From Streptomyces sp. XM4193 (GTDB lineage Bacteria > Actinomycetota > Actinomycetes > Streptomycetales > Streptomycetaceae): a stretch of 64,000 nt of DNA. The translations under genes were made by a program, and so were the position numbers. This document shows, in pieces, positions 8,901-16,395 of this stretch. The stretch is taken from NCBI RefSeq assembly GCF_023072595.1, contig NZ_JALLGK010000001.1:1488001-1552000 (forward strand), written 5' to 3'. The notes beneath the pieces were generated by a model. That model made no database searches. It was given only the letters and a program-made list of their open reading frames with translations, and was not told the origin of the DNA. Position 1 is the stretch's first letter. Each line of letters starts with the position of its first letter.

Positions 8901-9326
8901 CTACCCGGCCGGGCCGCGGTGGGTGCCGAAGGTCCAGAGGTTGCCCTCCGGGTCGCCGGCCGTGCACACGTACGCCGCCGCACCCGACCCGAAAACGGTC
9001 CGGTGCGGCGGTTCGAGGACCTGCCCGCCCGCCTCGACGACACCGCGGTGCACCCGTTCCACCTCGTCCGGGTCGGCCGCGACCACGTAGACCGCTCCCG
9101 TACCGGCTCGCATTCCGCCGTGCACGCTCTCCTTGTGCCGCGTCGAACCGAACACCAGCGTGCCGCCGCCGGGGCGGCGCAGTTCGACGTGGGCGAGGCC
9201 GCCGTGTTCGTCCGGCGCGGCGACCACCTCCTCGAAGCCGAGCACGTCGACCAGGAAGCGCAGCGCCGCGCGGGTGTCGTCGTAGTGGAGCACCGGCCAC
9301 ACGGTGGAGGGGCTCTCGGGCGTCAT
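8901..9326 (-). CDS. VOC-fold (glyoxalase/bleomycin-resistance-like) protein
   Basis: A 141-residue single-domain vicinal-oxygen-chelate protein. Two beta-alpha-beta-beta-beta halves are visible: 'VWPVLHYDDTRAALRFLVDVLGFEEV' at the N-terminus and 'AVYVVAADPDEVERVHRGVVEAGG' in the second half, ending with 'FGTHRGP'. This is the YCII/PhnB-like 'VOC family' type; catalytic function is not assignable. I chose ATG 9326 (MTPESPS) rather than the upstream start at 9380, because the extra 18 residues are non-conserved in character. No obvious operon partner. Confidence 0.82.
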   Translation of the reverse strand: MTPESPSTVWPVLHYDDTRAALRFLVDVLGFEEVVAAPDEHGGLAHVELRRPGGGTLVFGSTRHKESVHGGMRAGTGAVYVVAADPDEVERVHRGVVEAGGQVLEPPHRTVFGSGAAAYVCTAGDPEGNLWTFGTHRGPAG

Positions 9327-9449
9327 GGCACCCAGCGTAGGACCGGACGGGAGCGCGGCGCGCGGACCGTACGGACTCAACGGGCCTGCGCCGGCCGGGA
9401 GTCGGGCGGCCCGTCGTCGCCGTGGTCCCGGCGCCGCGGCAGGGGCGGG

Positions 9450-10760
9450 TCAGCCGGTGGCGGTCTCCCGCACGGAGGTGGTCTCCCGCACGGCGGCCCG
9501 GGAGCCGAGCAGCGTCACGCCCGCCGCGACGCAGAGTGCGGCGGAGCAGAGCGCGACCGCCCCGCCCCAGCCGACCAGGTGGTACGCGAGAGCGGCGAGT
9601 GTGCTGCCGGCCGAGGACCCGACGTAGCAGGCCACCTGGTACAGCGCCGACGCCTGCGCGCGTCCGCTGGTCGCCGTGCCGCTGACCGAACCGGAAGCCG
9701 TCGCATGGCCGGCGAAGAAGCCGGCCGTGACGAGGACGAGGCCGGCGACGACCGCGCCGAGCGAGGCGTTCAGGGTCAGCAGGAGACCGAGCAGGGTCGT
9801 ACCGATCGCCAGGTGGAGCGCACCTCGTCGGCCGAGCCGCGCGACGATCCGTCCCGCGCCCGCCGAGGAGACCGTGCCCACCAGATAGATCACGAACACC
9901 GCGCCCACCAGCGTCTGGGAGAGCCCGAAGTCGTCGATCAGCCGGTAGCCGACCACGGTGTAGACCGCGCCGAAGACCGACATGAACACCATGCCGAGCA
10001 CGTAGAGCCGGCGCAGCAGCGGCGTGGCCAGATGTCCGCGCACCGTCGCCAGCAGTACGCGCGGACGCAGCGGTGCGGGGCTGAAGTTGCGCGGTGCGGG
10101 CAGCAGCAGCCGGTAGAGCAGGGCGCAGGCCAGGGCCATCAGCGCGACGGTCAGCAGCGCCGTCCGCCAGCCCCACAGGTCCGCGGCCCAACCCGTCAGC
10201 ACCCGGCCGGACATCCCGCCGATGCTGTTGCCCGCGACGAACAGGCCGACCGCACCCACCAGCGCGCGCGGTCTGGACTCCTCGGCGAGGTAGGCCATCG
10301 CCGAGGCCGGGACGCCGGCGATGGCCGCCCCCTGGAGCACGCGCAGCACGATCAGGGTGTCCATGTTCGGGGTGAGCGGCAGCAGCAGGCCGACCGCCAC
10401 CGCGACGAGCACCGACACGGTCATGACCCGCCGTCGGCCGAACCGCTCCGAGAGGATGCTCAGCGGCAGCACCGAGACCGCCAGGGCGAGCGTGGCACCG
10501 GAGACGGTCCAGGCGGCGCGGGCCGGCGTCACGCCGAAGTCCGCGGAGAGCGCGGGCAGCAGTGCCTGCGTCGCGTAGAGCAGGGCGAAGGTGGCCAGGC
10601 CCAGCACGAAGAGCGCCAGGTTGATCCGTCGGGCGCTCGGCGCGGTCCCGACCGCGGTCCCGGCCGGCGTGTCGGTCGCGGCGGCGGCGGTCCGGGGTGC
10701 GGCGGCGGTCCGGGGTGCGGCGCCCGTGGTGGCGGGCGCCCCGGTATCGGCGGGAGGCAT
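9450..10760 (-). CDS. MFS transporter, drug/metabolite efflux type
   Basis: A 436-residue major facilitator with twelve predicted hydrophobic segments. The hydrophilic Ala/Thr/Pro-rich N-terminus (about 40 residues, partly repetitive) precedes the first helix 'NLALFVLGLATFALLYATQALLP'. The loop 2-3 motif 'LSERFGRRRVM' is typical of MFS exporters of the YnfM/AraJ-like class. It is divergent from a LysR-type regulator with 93 nt between starts, the usual arrangement in which the regulator controls the transporter. Substrate unknown. Confidence 0.9.
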   Translation of the reverse strand: MPPADTGAPATTGAAPRTAAAPRTAAAATDTPAGTAVGTAPSARRINLALFVLGLATFALLYATQALLPALSADFGVTPARAAWTVSGATLALAVSVLPLSILSERFGRRRVMTVSVLVAVAVGLLLPLTPNMDTLIVLRVLQGAAIAGVPASAMAYLAEESRPRALVGAVGLFVAGNSIGGMSGRVLTGWAADLWGWRTALLTVALMALACALLYRLLLPAPRNFSPAPLRPRVLLATVRGHLATPLLRRLYVLGMVFMSVFGAVYTVVGYRLIDDFGLSQTLVGAVFVIYLVGTVSSAGAGRIVARLGRRGALHLAIGTTLLGLLLTLNASLGAVVAGLVLVTAGFFAGHATASGSVSGTATSGRAQASALYQVACYVGSSAGSTLAALAYHLVGWGGAVALCSAALCVAAGVTLLGSRAAVRETTSVRETATG

Positions 10761-10853
10761 GTCCCGAAGCTAGTGCGGGCCCACTCATGCGTCCAATGCA
10801 CAGAAATGCGAGTATCGATCCACCAGTGCATGAACCGAGGTCGGGGACGATGA
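10761..10853. promoter_or_regulatory. Divergent MFS/LysR promoter region
   Basis: 93 bp between divergent starts. Contains ATGCAC (near 10796) and GTGCAT (near 10826) as an interrupted inverted repeat, a plausible LysR-type recognition region. AT content is higher than in the flanking genes. Function inferred from position only. Confidence 0.45.
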
Positions 10854-11849
10854 ATGCCGTCGCAGCGCAGTGAGAATCACGCCATGTCCACCCCGCTCAC
10901 CCAGGAGACCGCCGCGCCGGCGCCCGCGCGCCCGGCCGAACTGGACGCCGAGTCCTGGGCCTCGGTGCTCACTCCGCGGCTCGCGCAGTTCGCGGCGGTC
11001 GCGAGACACGAGCATGTGACGCGGGCCGCGGGCGAGTTGGCGGTGCCGCAGTCCACGCTCAGCCGCGCGATGGTCCGGCTGGAGGCCGACCTCGGCGTCG
11101 AGCTGTTCGCCCGCCGCGGCCGTACGGTCTCGCTCACCCCGGCCGGGCGCAGATTCCTCGGCTCGGTGGAGCGTGCGCTGACCTCCGTCGAGCAGGCCGC
11201 CGAGTCGGTGCGCTCGGACGCCGACCCGGCGACCGGGAAGGTGGCTTTCGGCTTTCTGCACACCCTCGGCTCCGAGACCGTGCCCGCCCTCATCCGCGCG
11301 TTCCGCGCGGACCACCCGGGAGTGCGCTTCGCGCTGGTGCAGAACTACGGCGAGGCGATGCTGGAGCGGCTGCGGGCGGGCGACCTGGACCTCTGCCTCA
11401 CCTCGCCGATCCCCGACGCCCCCGATCTGGTCACCCGGACGCTGGACGAACAGCGGCTGCGGCTCGTCGTGCCCGAGGACCACCGGCTCGCCGGGCGCCG
11501 ACGAGTTCGTCTGGAGGAGGCGGCCGAGGAGCCCTTCGTCACCCTGGAACCCGGCTACGGGATGCGCAGGATCTTCGAAACTCTCTGCGCCCGGGCGGGG
11601 TTCACCCCGCGGATCGCCTTCGAGGGCGAGGAGGCCGAGACGCTGCGCGGCCTGGTCGCCGCCGGGCTCGGTGTCTCGCTGCTGCCGCCGCCGACCGTAC
11701 TGCGCCCGGGAGTGCGGGAGTTGGCGGTCTCCTCGCCGCGCGCGGTGCGCGAGATCGGGGTCGCCTGGCTGGACGGACACCGGGACACCCCGCCGGTGGC
11801 GGCGTTCAAGGAGTTCCTGCTCGGCCGGCGCGGCCACCTGCTCGCCTGA
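10854..11849 (+). CDS. LysR-family transcriptional regulator
   Basis: A 331-residue LTTR. The N-terminal winged helix-turn-helix reads 'LAQFAAVARHEHVTRAAGEL' followed by 'VPQSTLSRAMVRLEADLG' and 'FARRGRTVSLTPAG'. The C-terminal effector-binding domain starts near residue 120 ('GKVAFGFLHTLGSETVPALI'). ATG 10854 is supported by GGGGA at 10843-10847; ATG 10884 (MSTPLTQ) is an alternative start. It is divergent from the MFS exporter at 9450-10760, which is its likely target. Confidence 0.9.
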   Translation: MPSQRSENHAMSTPLTQETAAPAPARPAELDAESWASVLTPRLAQFAAVARHEHVTRAAGELAVPQSTLSRAMVRLEADLGVELFARRGRTVSLTPAGRRFLGSVERALTSVEQAAESVRSDADPATGKVAFGFLHTLGSETVPALIRAFRADHPGVRFALVQNYGEAMLERLRAGDLDLCLTSPIPDAPDLVTRTLDEQRLRLVVPEDHRLAGRRRVRLEEAAEEPFVTLEPGYGMRRIFETLCARAGFTPRIAFEGEEAETLRGLVAAGLGVSLLPPPTVLRPGVRELAVSSPRAVREIGVAWLDGHRDTPPVAAFKEFLLGRRGHLLA

Positions 11850-11933
11850 AGAGGCCCGTGCGCACCGCGGGTTGAGCGATCCGGGCTCGACGGCTCCCGC
11901 TCGGCCCGGGCGGCCGTTCGCGCAACTGCCCCG

Positions 11934-12674
11934 CTACGTAAGGGACTTGCCGAAACCGGAGGCCAGCGGCATCCGCAGCCCCAGCGGCGGCGGCGCGGCG
12001 AACGCGTCCGCCAGCGGTCGGCAGAAGTCGCCGCCGGCCAGTGTGCCGTACACGAAGTCCCTTGCCAGCGCCTGCACTTCGTCCCTGCGATAGCGCAACT
12101 CGTGCCGGTCGGTGTGGACTTCGAACCGGCAGACATCCGTGTTGATCTTCTTCAGCCGCTCCGCGAGGCGGAAGGAGAGCTCGGGGTCGGTGTGTCTGTC
12201 GTCGGTCCCGTGGGCCAGCAGCACCTGGCGTCCGGTCAGCTGCCGCACCGGGTCCTCGCCGGTCTCCGGAAGCCACGGACCCAGCGCCAGCACGGAGTTG
12301 ACCGCCTCGTGGCCGCCGGCGCGCAGCGCGGTGCGCGCGCCGAGGTCGTACCCGGCCAGGCAGATCGGCACATCGCCGTACCGCCGCCGCACCTCGTCCG
12401 CGGCCCAGGTGGCGTCGGCCACCGGGTGCGCCGCCTCGCCGTTCCAGCCGCGGTAGCGGTAGTGGACCGTGTGGCACACCAGGGCCTCGGACTCCTCGGT
12501 GCGGGCGAGCCTGCGGGCGAGGTTCTGCGCCCGGGCGGTGGCCAGCGGGGAGGTGCGCCGGTGGGACCTCGCCTCCCCGCCGGGCAGCACGAGGACCACT
12601 CCGTGCACGGGTCCCGTCGCGCCGATCGGCCGTCCCAGTCGGGCTTCCCGTGCGGGAAGTGCTTGCTGAGCCAT
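11934..12674 (-). CDS. Alpha/beta-hydrolase-fold protein with Asp at the nucleophile elbow
   Basis: A 246-residue dienelactone-hydrolase-like protein. The strand 'VHGVVLVLPGGEA' forms the oxyanion region. The elbow is 'CLAGYDLGAR', with Asp where most serine hydrolases have Ser. A late acid region 'LLAHGTDDRHTDPE' and a His ('HTDRHELRY') complete a plausible Asp-Asp-His set. Asp nucleophiles occur in epoxide hydrolases and haloalkane dehalogenases, but this protein lacks a cap domain, so it may act differently or be inactive. Substrate unknown. Divergent from add, with a 16-bp palindrome in between at 12725. Confidence 0.8.
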   Translation of the reverse strand: MAQQALPAREARLGRPIGATGPVHGVVLVLPGGEARSHRRTSPLATARAQNLARRLARTEESEALVCHTVHYRYRGWNGEAAHPVADATWAADEVRRRYGDVPICLAGYDLGARTALRAGGHEAVNSVLALGPWLPETGEDPVRQLTGRQVLLAHGTDDRHTDPELSFRLAERLKKINTDVCRFEVHTDRHELRYRRDEVQALARDFVYGTLAGGDFCRPLADAFAAPPPLGLRMPLASGFGKSLT

Positions 12675-12724
12675 GGGAGAACGATGGCAGAAACGCGGGT
12701 ATACGGAACGTACGCCTCAGTCAC

Positions 12725-12740
12725 CTTTCGATATCGAAAG
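12725..12740. promoter_or_regulatory. 16-bp perfect palindrome upstream of the hydrolase gene
   Basis: CTTTCGATATCGAAAG, a perfect inverted repeat 51 nt upstream of the hydrolase ATG (minus strand). Its AT-rich core stands out in GC-rich sequence and looks like an operator for a dimeric repressor. The regulator is not known. Confidence 0.5.
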
Positions 12741-12898
12741 CCGGTGCCGCCCGCACGCGGTCACGTCGCCGCCCCCGCGCAACTCGGAAGCGGTCCGTCC
12801 GGCAGCACCGCCGGTCCGGTCCGCCCGGCCCGAGCCCGGCGCCGCGCCCGGCCCGCCCGGCGGCCTCCCGGGGCGTCGGGTGCACGGCCCTCGCCCAT

Positions 12899-12910
12899 CT
12901 ACGCGCGTAG
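12899..12910. promoter_or_regulatory. Putative nucleoside-regulon operator, copy 2 (add)
   Basis: Exact CTACGCGCGTAG palindrome. It ends 3 nt before a -10-like TACAGT (12914-12919), itself 6 nt before the add ATG. The operator therefore sits between the -35 and -10 elements, an ideal position for repression. Confidence 0.75.
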
Positions 12911-12925
12911 GTCTACAGTGTTGAG

Positions 12926-14095
12926 ATGACGAGCGAGACCCACACCACGCTTCCCACCCGAGCCCAGATCCAGCGCGCCCCCAAGGTCCTGCTGCACGAC
13001 CACCTCGACGGCGGTCTGCGGCCCGCCACCGTCGTCGACATCGCCCGGGAGACCGGGTACGACGACCTCCCGGAGACCGAACCCGAGGCGCTGGGCGTCT
13101 GGTTCAGGGAGGCGGCCGACTCCGGTTCGCTGGAGCGCTACCTGGAGACCTTCCGGCACACCTGTGCGGTGATGCAGACCAGGGACGCCCTCGTCCGGGT
13201 CGCCGCCGAGTGCGCGGAGGACCTCGCCGCGGACGGCGTCGTCTACGCCGAGGTGCGCTACGCACCCGAGCAGCACCTGGAGCAGGGGCTGACACTCGAC
13301 GAGGTCGTCGAAGCGGTCAACGAGGGCTTCCGGGAGGGTGAGCGCCGCGCCCGCGAGGCCGGTCACCGCATCCGGGTGGGCGCGCTGCTCACCGCGATGC
13401 GGCACGCCGCGCGAGCGCTGGAGATCGCCGAACTCGCCAACAGGTACCGGGACAACGGCGTCGTCGGCTTCGACATCGCGGGCGCCGAGGCCGGGTTCCC
13501 TCCCACCCGCCACCTGGACGCCTTCGAGTACCTCAAGCGCGAGAACAACCACTTCACCATCCACGCCGGTGAGGCGTTCGGACTGCCGTCCATCTGGCAG
13601 GCATTGCAGTGGTGCGGCGCGGACCGGCTCGGCCACGGTGTGCGCATCATCGACGACATCAAGGTCGCCGAGGACGGCACCGTCGAGCTCGGCAGGCTCG
13701 CCGCGTACGTGCGCGACAAGCGGGTGCCGCTGGAGCTGTGCCCGTCCTCCAACCTCCAGACGGGCGCCGCCGCTTCGTACGCCGAGCACCCGATCGGGCT
13801 GCTGCGCAAGCTCCGCTTCCGGGCGACGGTCAACACCGACAACCGGCTGATGAGCGGGACCAGCATGACCGACGAGTTCGAGCACCTGGTGCGGACCTTC
13901 GAGTACACGCTCGACGACATGCAGTGGTTCACCGTCAACGCGATGAAGTCCGCGTTCATCCCTTTCGATGAACGTCTGTCGATGATCAACGATGTCGTCA
14001 AGCCCGGCTACGCGGAGCTGCGTTCGCAGTGGCTCTTCCGTGAGGCGTCCGCCGACCGCGCCGTGACCAGCGACTCCTCGCGCTACCAGGGCTGA
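12926..14095 (+). CDS. add: Adenosine deaminase
   Basis: A 389-residue purine-nucleoside deaminase that converts (deoxy)adenosine to (deoxy)inosine, feeding purine nucleoside phosphorylase. Seen: metal-binding 'LLHDHLDGG' at the N-terminus, 'HAGEAFG' with catalytic Glu, 'DRLGHGVRI' and the final metal-binding region '[10 protein letters not shown]', where many family members have NTDDP. Length is slightly above the bacterial average. ATG 12926 lies 6 nt after TACAGT, so the transcript is probably leaderless. The CTACGCGCGTAG operator ends 15 nt upstream of the ATG, tying it to the transporter, deoC and pnp. Confidence 0.95.
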   Translation: MTSETHTTLPTRAQIQRAPKVLLHDHLDGGLRPATVVDIARETGYDDLPETEPEALGVWFREAADSGSLERYLETFRHTCAVMQTRDALVRVAAECAEDLAADGVVYAEVRYAPEQHLEQGLTLDEVVEAVNEGFREGERRAREAGHRIRVGALLTAMRHAARALEIAELANRYRDNGVVGFDIAGAEAGFPPTRHLDAFEYLKRENNHFTIHAGEAFGLPSIWQALQWCGADRLGHGVRIIDDIKVAEDGTVELGRLAAYVRDKRVPLELCPSSNLQTGAAASYAEHPIGLLRKLRFRATVNTDNRLMSGTSMTDEFEHLVRTFEYTLDDMQWFTVNAMKSAFIPFDERLSMINDVVKPGYAELRSQWLFREASADRAVTSDSSRYQG

Positions 14096-14251
14096 GCCCG
14101 TACGGGATCGACCCCTGCCGCCGTACGGGGCCGGTCGCCCGTACTCCCGGAATCTTTCCGGACGTTAGGGGCGTTTCGGTGTTTGCGGGCGGCGGTCACA
14201 GCTGGCTACGTTCGGGGGCCGCACCGTCACCCCCATGAGGACACAGCTGAG

Positions 14252-14602
14252 ATGAAGCAGGGAACGATCAAGACACTCGGTGTCGCCGCAGTGGGCGCCG
14301 CCATGGCCGTCGGCAGCGCCGGAGCGGCATCGGCCGCGCCCCAGGAGATGCCCGCGAGCCACCCGGCCGCCGACTTCGCCCAGAGCACGGCGGAGAAGGT
14401 CGCCGAGCTCCAGGGCCAGGACCAGCAGGGCCAGCTCGGCACCGCGGGTCAGCTGCTCGGCGGTCTGCCGGTGGCCGAGAAGCTGCCGGTCGCCGGCGAT
14501 CTGGCCAAGGGCGGCGTCTCCGGTGACGCGGTGGACACCGACCTCGTCGGCGGCGGCCTGCCCACCGACACGCTGCCGGTCCAGGACCTCGGGCTCCTCT
14601 GA
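14252..14602 (+). CDS. Small secreted protein, function unknown
   Basis: A 116-residue protein with a clear Sec signal peptide: 'MKQGTIK' then a hydrophobic core and an Ala-rich cleavage region 'GAASAAPQ' near residue 29. The mature part is short, Gly/Leu/Gln-rich ('QLLGGLPVAEKLPVAGDLA') and lacks Cys or catalytic motifs. I do not recognise a named family; similar small secreted proteins are common in Streptomyces. I chose ATG 14252 because the signal peptide begins there; the frame is open further upstream. It is followed by a strong terminator shared with the convergent PspC gene. Confidence 0.75.
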   Translation: MKQGTIKTLGVAAVGAAMAVGSAGAASAAPQEMPASHPAADFAQSTAEKVAELQGQDQQGQLGTAGQLLGGLPVAEKLPVAGDLAKGGVSGDAVDTDLVGGGLPTDTLPVQDLGLL

Positions 14603-14612
14603 GGAGTCCGGC

Positions 14613-14675
14613 CACGGACATCCGTCGACCCGCCCGCGGCCGAAAGGCTCGCGGGCGGGTCGACGCATGTCCGTG
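14613..14675. terminator. Long bidirectional hairpin
   Basis: A 15-bp perfect inner stem (gtcgacccgcccgcg at 14624-14638, its complement at 14650-14664) is extended by outer arms cacggacat (14613-14621) and atgtccgtg (14667-14675). Lies between two convergent genes. Confidence 0.8.
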
Positions 14676-14692
14676 CGCGGCCCGGCGGCCGG

Positions 14693-14896
14693 TCACCACG
14701 CGTTGCGGACGGCCGCCTTCTCGCTCGGCAGCAGGACCCACAGCGCGAGATAGAGCAGGAACTGCGGCCCCGGCAGCAGACAGGACAGCACGAAGATCAG
14801 CCGCATCGTGGACGTGGAGATCCCGAACCGCACGGCCAGTCCCGCGCAGACGCCCGCGATCATGCGGCCTTCGGTGGGTCGGACAAGTGCGGACAC
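14693..14896 (-). CDS. PspC-domain small membrane protein
   Basis: A 67-residue protein consisting of one PspC domain: 'LVRPTEGRMIAGVCAGLAVRFG' followed by a hydrophobic segment 'LIFVLSCLLPGPQFLLYLALWVLLP'. PspC-type proteins act at the membrane in envelope-stress responses; stand-alone versions are common in actinobacteria and their role is unknown. GTG 14896 is preceded by an excellent AAGGAGC Shine-Dalgarno, which rejects the longer reading starting at 14941. Confidence 0.85.
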   Translation of the reverse strand: MSALVRPTEGRMIAGVCAGLAVRFGISTSTMRLIFVLSCLLPGPQFLLYLALWVLLPSEKAAVRNAW

Positions 14897-14965
14897 GGTG
14901 CGCTCCTTCGGTCTGCGGCTGCGGCGCGGGCCTCGCCGCACCGCCGACGCGTCCCTCGGCCGCGT

Positions 14966-15580
14966 CTAACCACCAACGTAGGGAGTGCCGCTCCTGGTGA
15001 CATCGACCCTCGGGGCGATACGGACCCTGGAAGTCCTCAGGGGTCCGCCCGGTGTCGGTGCCGGTGCCGGTGCCGGGCCGGGTGCGGGGGCGGCCTGCCG
15101 GGACCGGCTGCCGGCTGTCGAGTCCGCGCGCCGGAAGGCGGAGCGCACCAGCGGGTAGCAGAGCAGATGCGCCAGCGCGGCACCCAGCACGTGCAGCAGC
15201 ACCGCGTCGATGTTGGGCACCTGGCCGGGCACCGAACTGCGCACCGCCTCAAGGGCGAAGGCCAGCCCGCCAGTCGCCACCACGGCACGGAAGAACGAAC
15301 CGGTGCGGGAGCCGAGCGAACCGGAGGCGAGCGGCAGCAGCACGCCCAGGGGCGCGAGCAGCGCGAGGTCACCGCCCATCGTGCGCAGCGCGTGCACCGG
15401 CCCCTCGCGGAGGTCGGTGGCGATGGTGGCGAAGGGCTGGATGTTGGCCGCCGGCACCCACGGCACCGACAGGGGACGCAGAGTCAGCCAGGCGACCAGG
15501 GCCAGATGACCGGCGAGAAGGAGGAAACCCGCTGCGCGGAGCCGGAAGGCGCTCCTGCCGCTGGGACGTTGGTGGTGCAC
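14966..15580 (-). CDS. VanZ-like membrane protein
   Basis: About 204 residues with four to five hydrophobic segments. It shows the VanZ-family pattern: 'LVAWLTLRPLSVPW' in the first segment, then 'NIQPFATI', 'LALLAPLGVLLPL' and 'LEAVRSSVPGQVPNIDAVLLHVLGAALAHL'. The C-terminus carries a Pro/Ala-rich low-complexity stretch of repeated PAPA. VanZ relatives are linked to teicoplanin resistance in enterococci, but most actinobacterial members have no known role. The start is uncertain: GTG 15580 is chosen as the first reasonable start before the first membrane segment, with no good Shine-Dalgarno. Confidence 0.75.
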   Translation of the reverse strand: MHHQRPSGRSAFRLRAAGFLLLAGHLALVAWLTLRPLSVPWVPAANIQPFATIATDLREGPVHALRTMGGDLALLAPLGVLLPLASGSLGSRTGSFFRAVVATGGLAFALEAVRSSVPGQVPNIDAVLLHVLGAALAHLLCYPLVRSAFRRADSTAGSRSRQAAPAPGPAPAPAPTPGGPLRTSRVRIAPRVDVTRSGTPYVGG

Positions 15581-15687
15581 AGAAGTCAGGACGCCGGGTC
15601 CGCACGTGCGGTTCCCGGCGGAATCTGACTGTTCGTGTTCGCTTTCCCCGGCCGGTACGGGCGGGCCCGCTCCCGCCGGCCCGCTTC

Positions 15688-16395
15688 TCAGAAGGGCACG
15701 CCCGCGGTCTCCGCCGTCTCCACGGTGGTACGGAGCGCCGTACCGCACTCGTAGAGCTTGAGCGGCTTGTTCGGTTCGTTGTCCGGACCGCCGAGCAGCA
15801 CCTGCCGGTTGGCGTCACCGAGCGTAGTGTCCGCGAAGGTGCAGACGACCTGGGCGAGAGTGAAGGAGGGCAGCTCGTTCGGGTGCCGGTTCAGCCGCAG
15901 TGCGGCGCCGTCGTCGCCCGGCCTGGGCGCGCCGAGTTCGAGGTCCTCCGGCACATCGGTGGTGAAGCCCGCCTCGCGCTCCTCCTCGCTCGGCGGCTTC
16001 CGCAGCTCGGCCAGCAGCCCGCGGGCGAGCGCGTACCGTGCGCCCGCGGTCGGACGGTCCTCCTCCTGCGCGAGCTTCCGGCGCACGTCCACCACCCGGC
16101 CGCTGCACACCAGCGCGATCCGGTGCTCGACGGACGTACCGCCCTCCGGCGAGGGCTGCACGGCGTTGCCCCCCTCCTGCGCGCAGGCCACCCGGGTGGG
16201 GGCGGGCTCGGCCTTGACCGGCACCGCGGTGCCGCGGATCCCGCAGCCGGCGAGCATCGACGCCGCCACCAGCGCGAACACCCCGACCGCCGTACGCCTG
16301 CCCGCCGTACGCCTGCCCGCCGTACGCCCGCACGCCGTGCGCTCGCCCGTCGACGCCGGGGTGCCTGCGTCCGCCCGCGACTCCCGTGTGCTCAC
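15688..16395 (-). CDS. Lipoprotein encoded downstream of AfsQ2
   Basis: A 235-residue lipoprotein. A long basic n-region precedes the hydrophobic segment and the lipobox 'MLAGCG', so it should be lipidated and anchored outside the membrane. The mature part has paired Cys ('VACAQ', 'LVCSG', 'VVCTF', 'YECGT') and no recognised catalytic motif. The n-region is stretched by four 15-bp repeats (16288-16347). GTG 16395 overlaps the afsQ2 stop (GTGA), so it is co-translated with the two-component system. In this locus it is a candidate accessory or sensory lipoprotein for AfsQ2; that role is inferred from coupling only. Confidence 0.83.
   Translation of the reverse strand: MSTRESRADAGTPASTGERTACGRTAGRRTAGRRTAVGVFALVAASMLAGCGIRGTAVPVKAEPAPTRVACAQEGGNAVQPSPEGGTSVEHRIALVCSGRVVDVRRKLAQEEDRPTAGARYALARGLLAELRKPPSEEEREAGFTTDVPEDLELGAPRPGDDGAALRLNRHPNELPSFTLAQVVCTFADTTLGDANRQVLLGGPDNEPNKPLKLYECGTALRTTVETAETAGVPF
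16288..16347. repeat. Four tandem 15-bp units in the lipoprotein signal region
   Basis: Units of the form cgccgtacgcctgcc (two identical, two diverged) encode repeated Arg-Thr-Ala-Gly-Arg in the positively charged n-region before the lipobox. Confidence 0.75.

Noticed and set aside
5756..9043. 1095-codon open frame on the minus strand
   Set aside because: Runs antisense through both deoA and the SulP gene, composition is Gly/Asp/His/Arg-rich and no domain is seen. Shadow frame.
9450..10760. Calling the MFS gene a specific drug exporter
   Set aside because: Only the general MFS exporter motif is visible; no sequence feature fixes the substrate.
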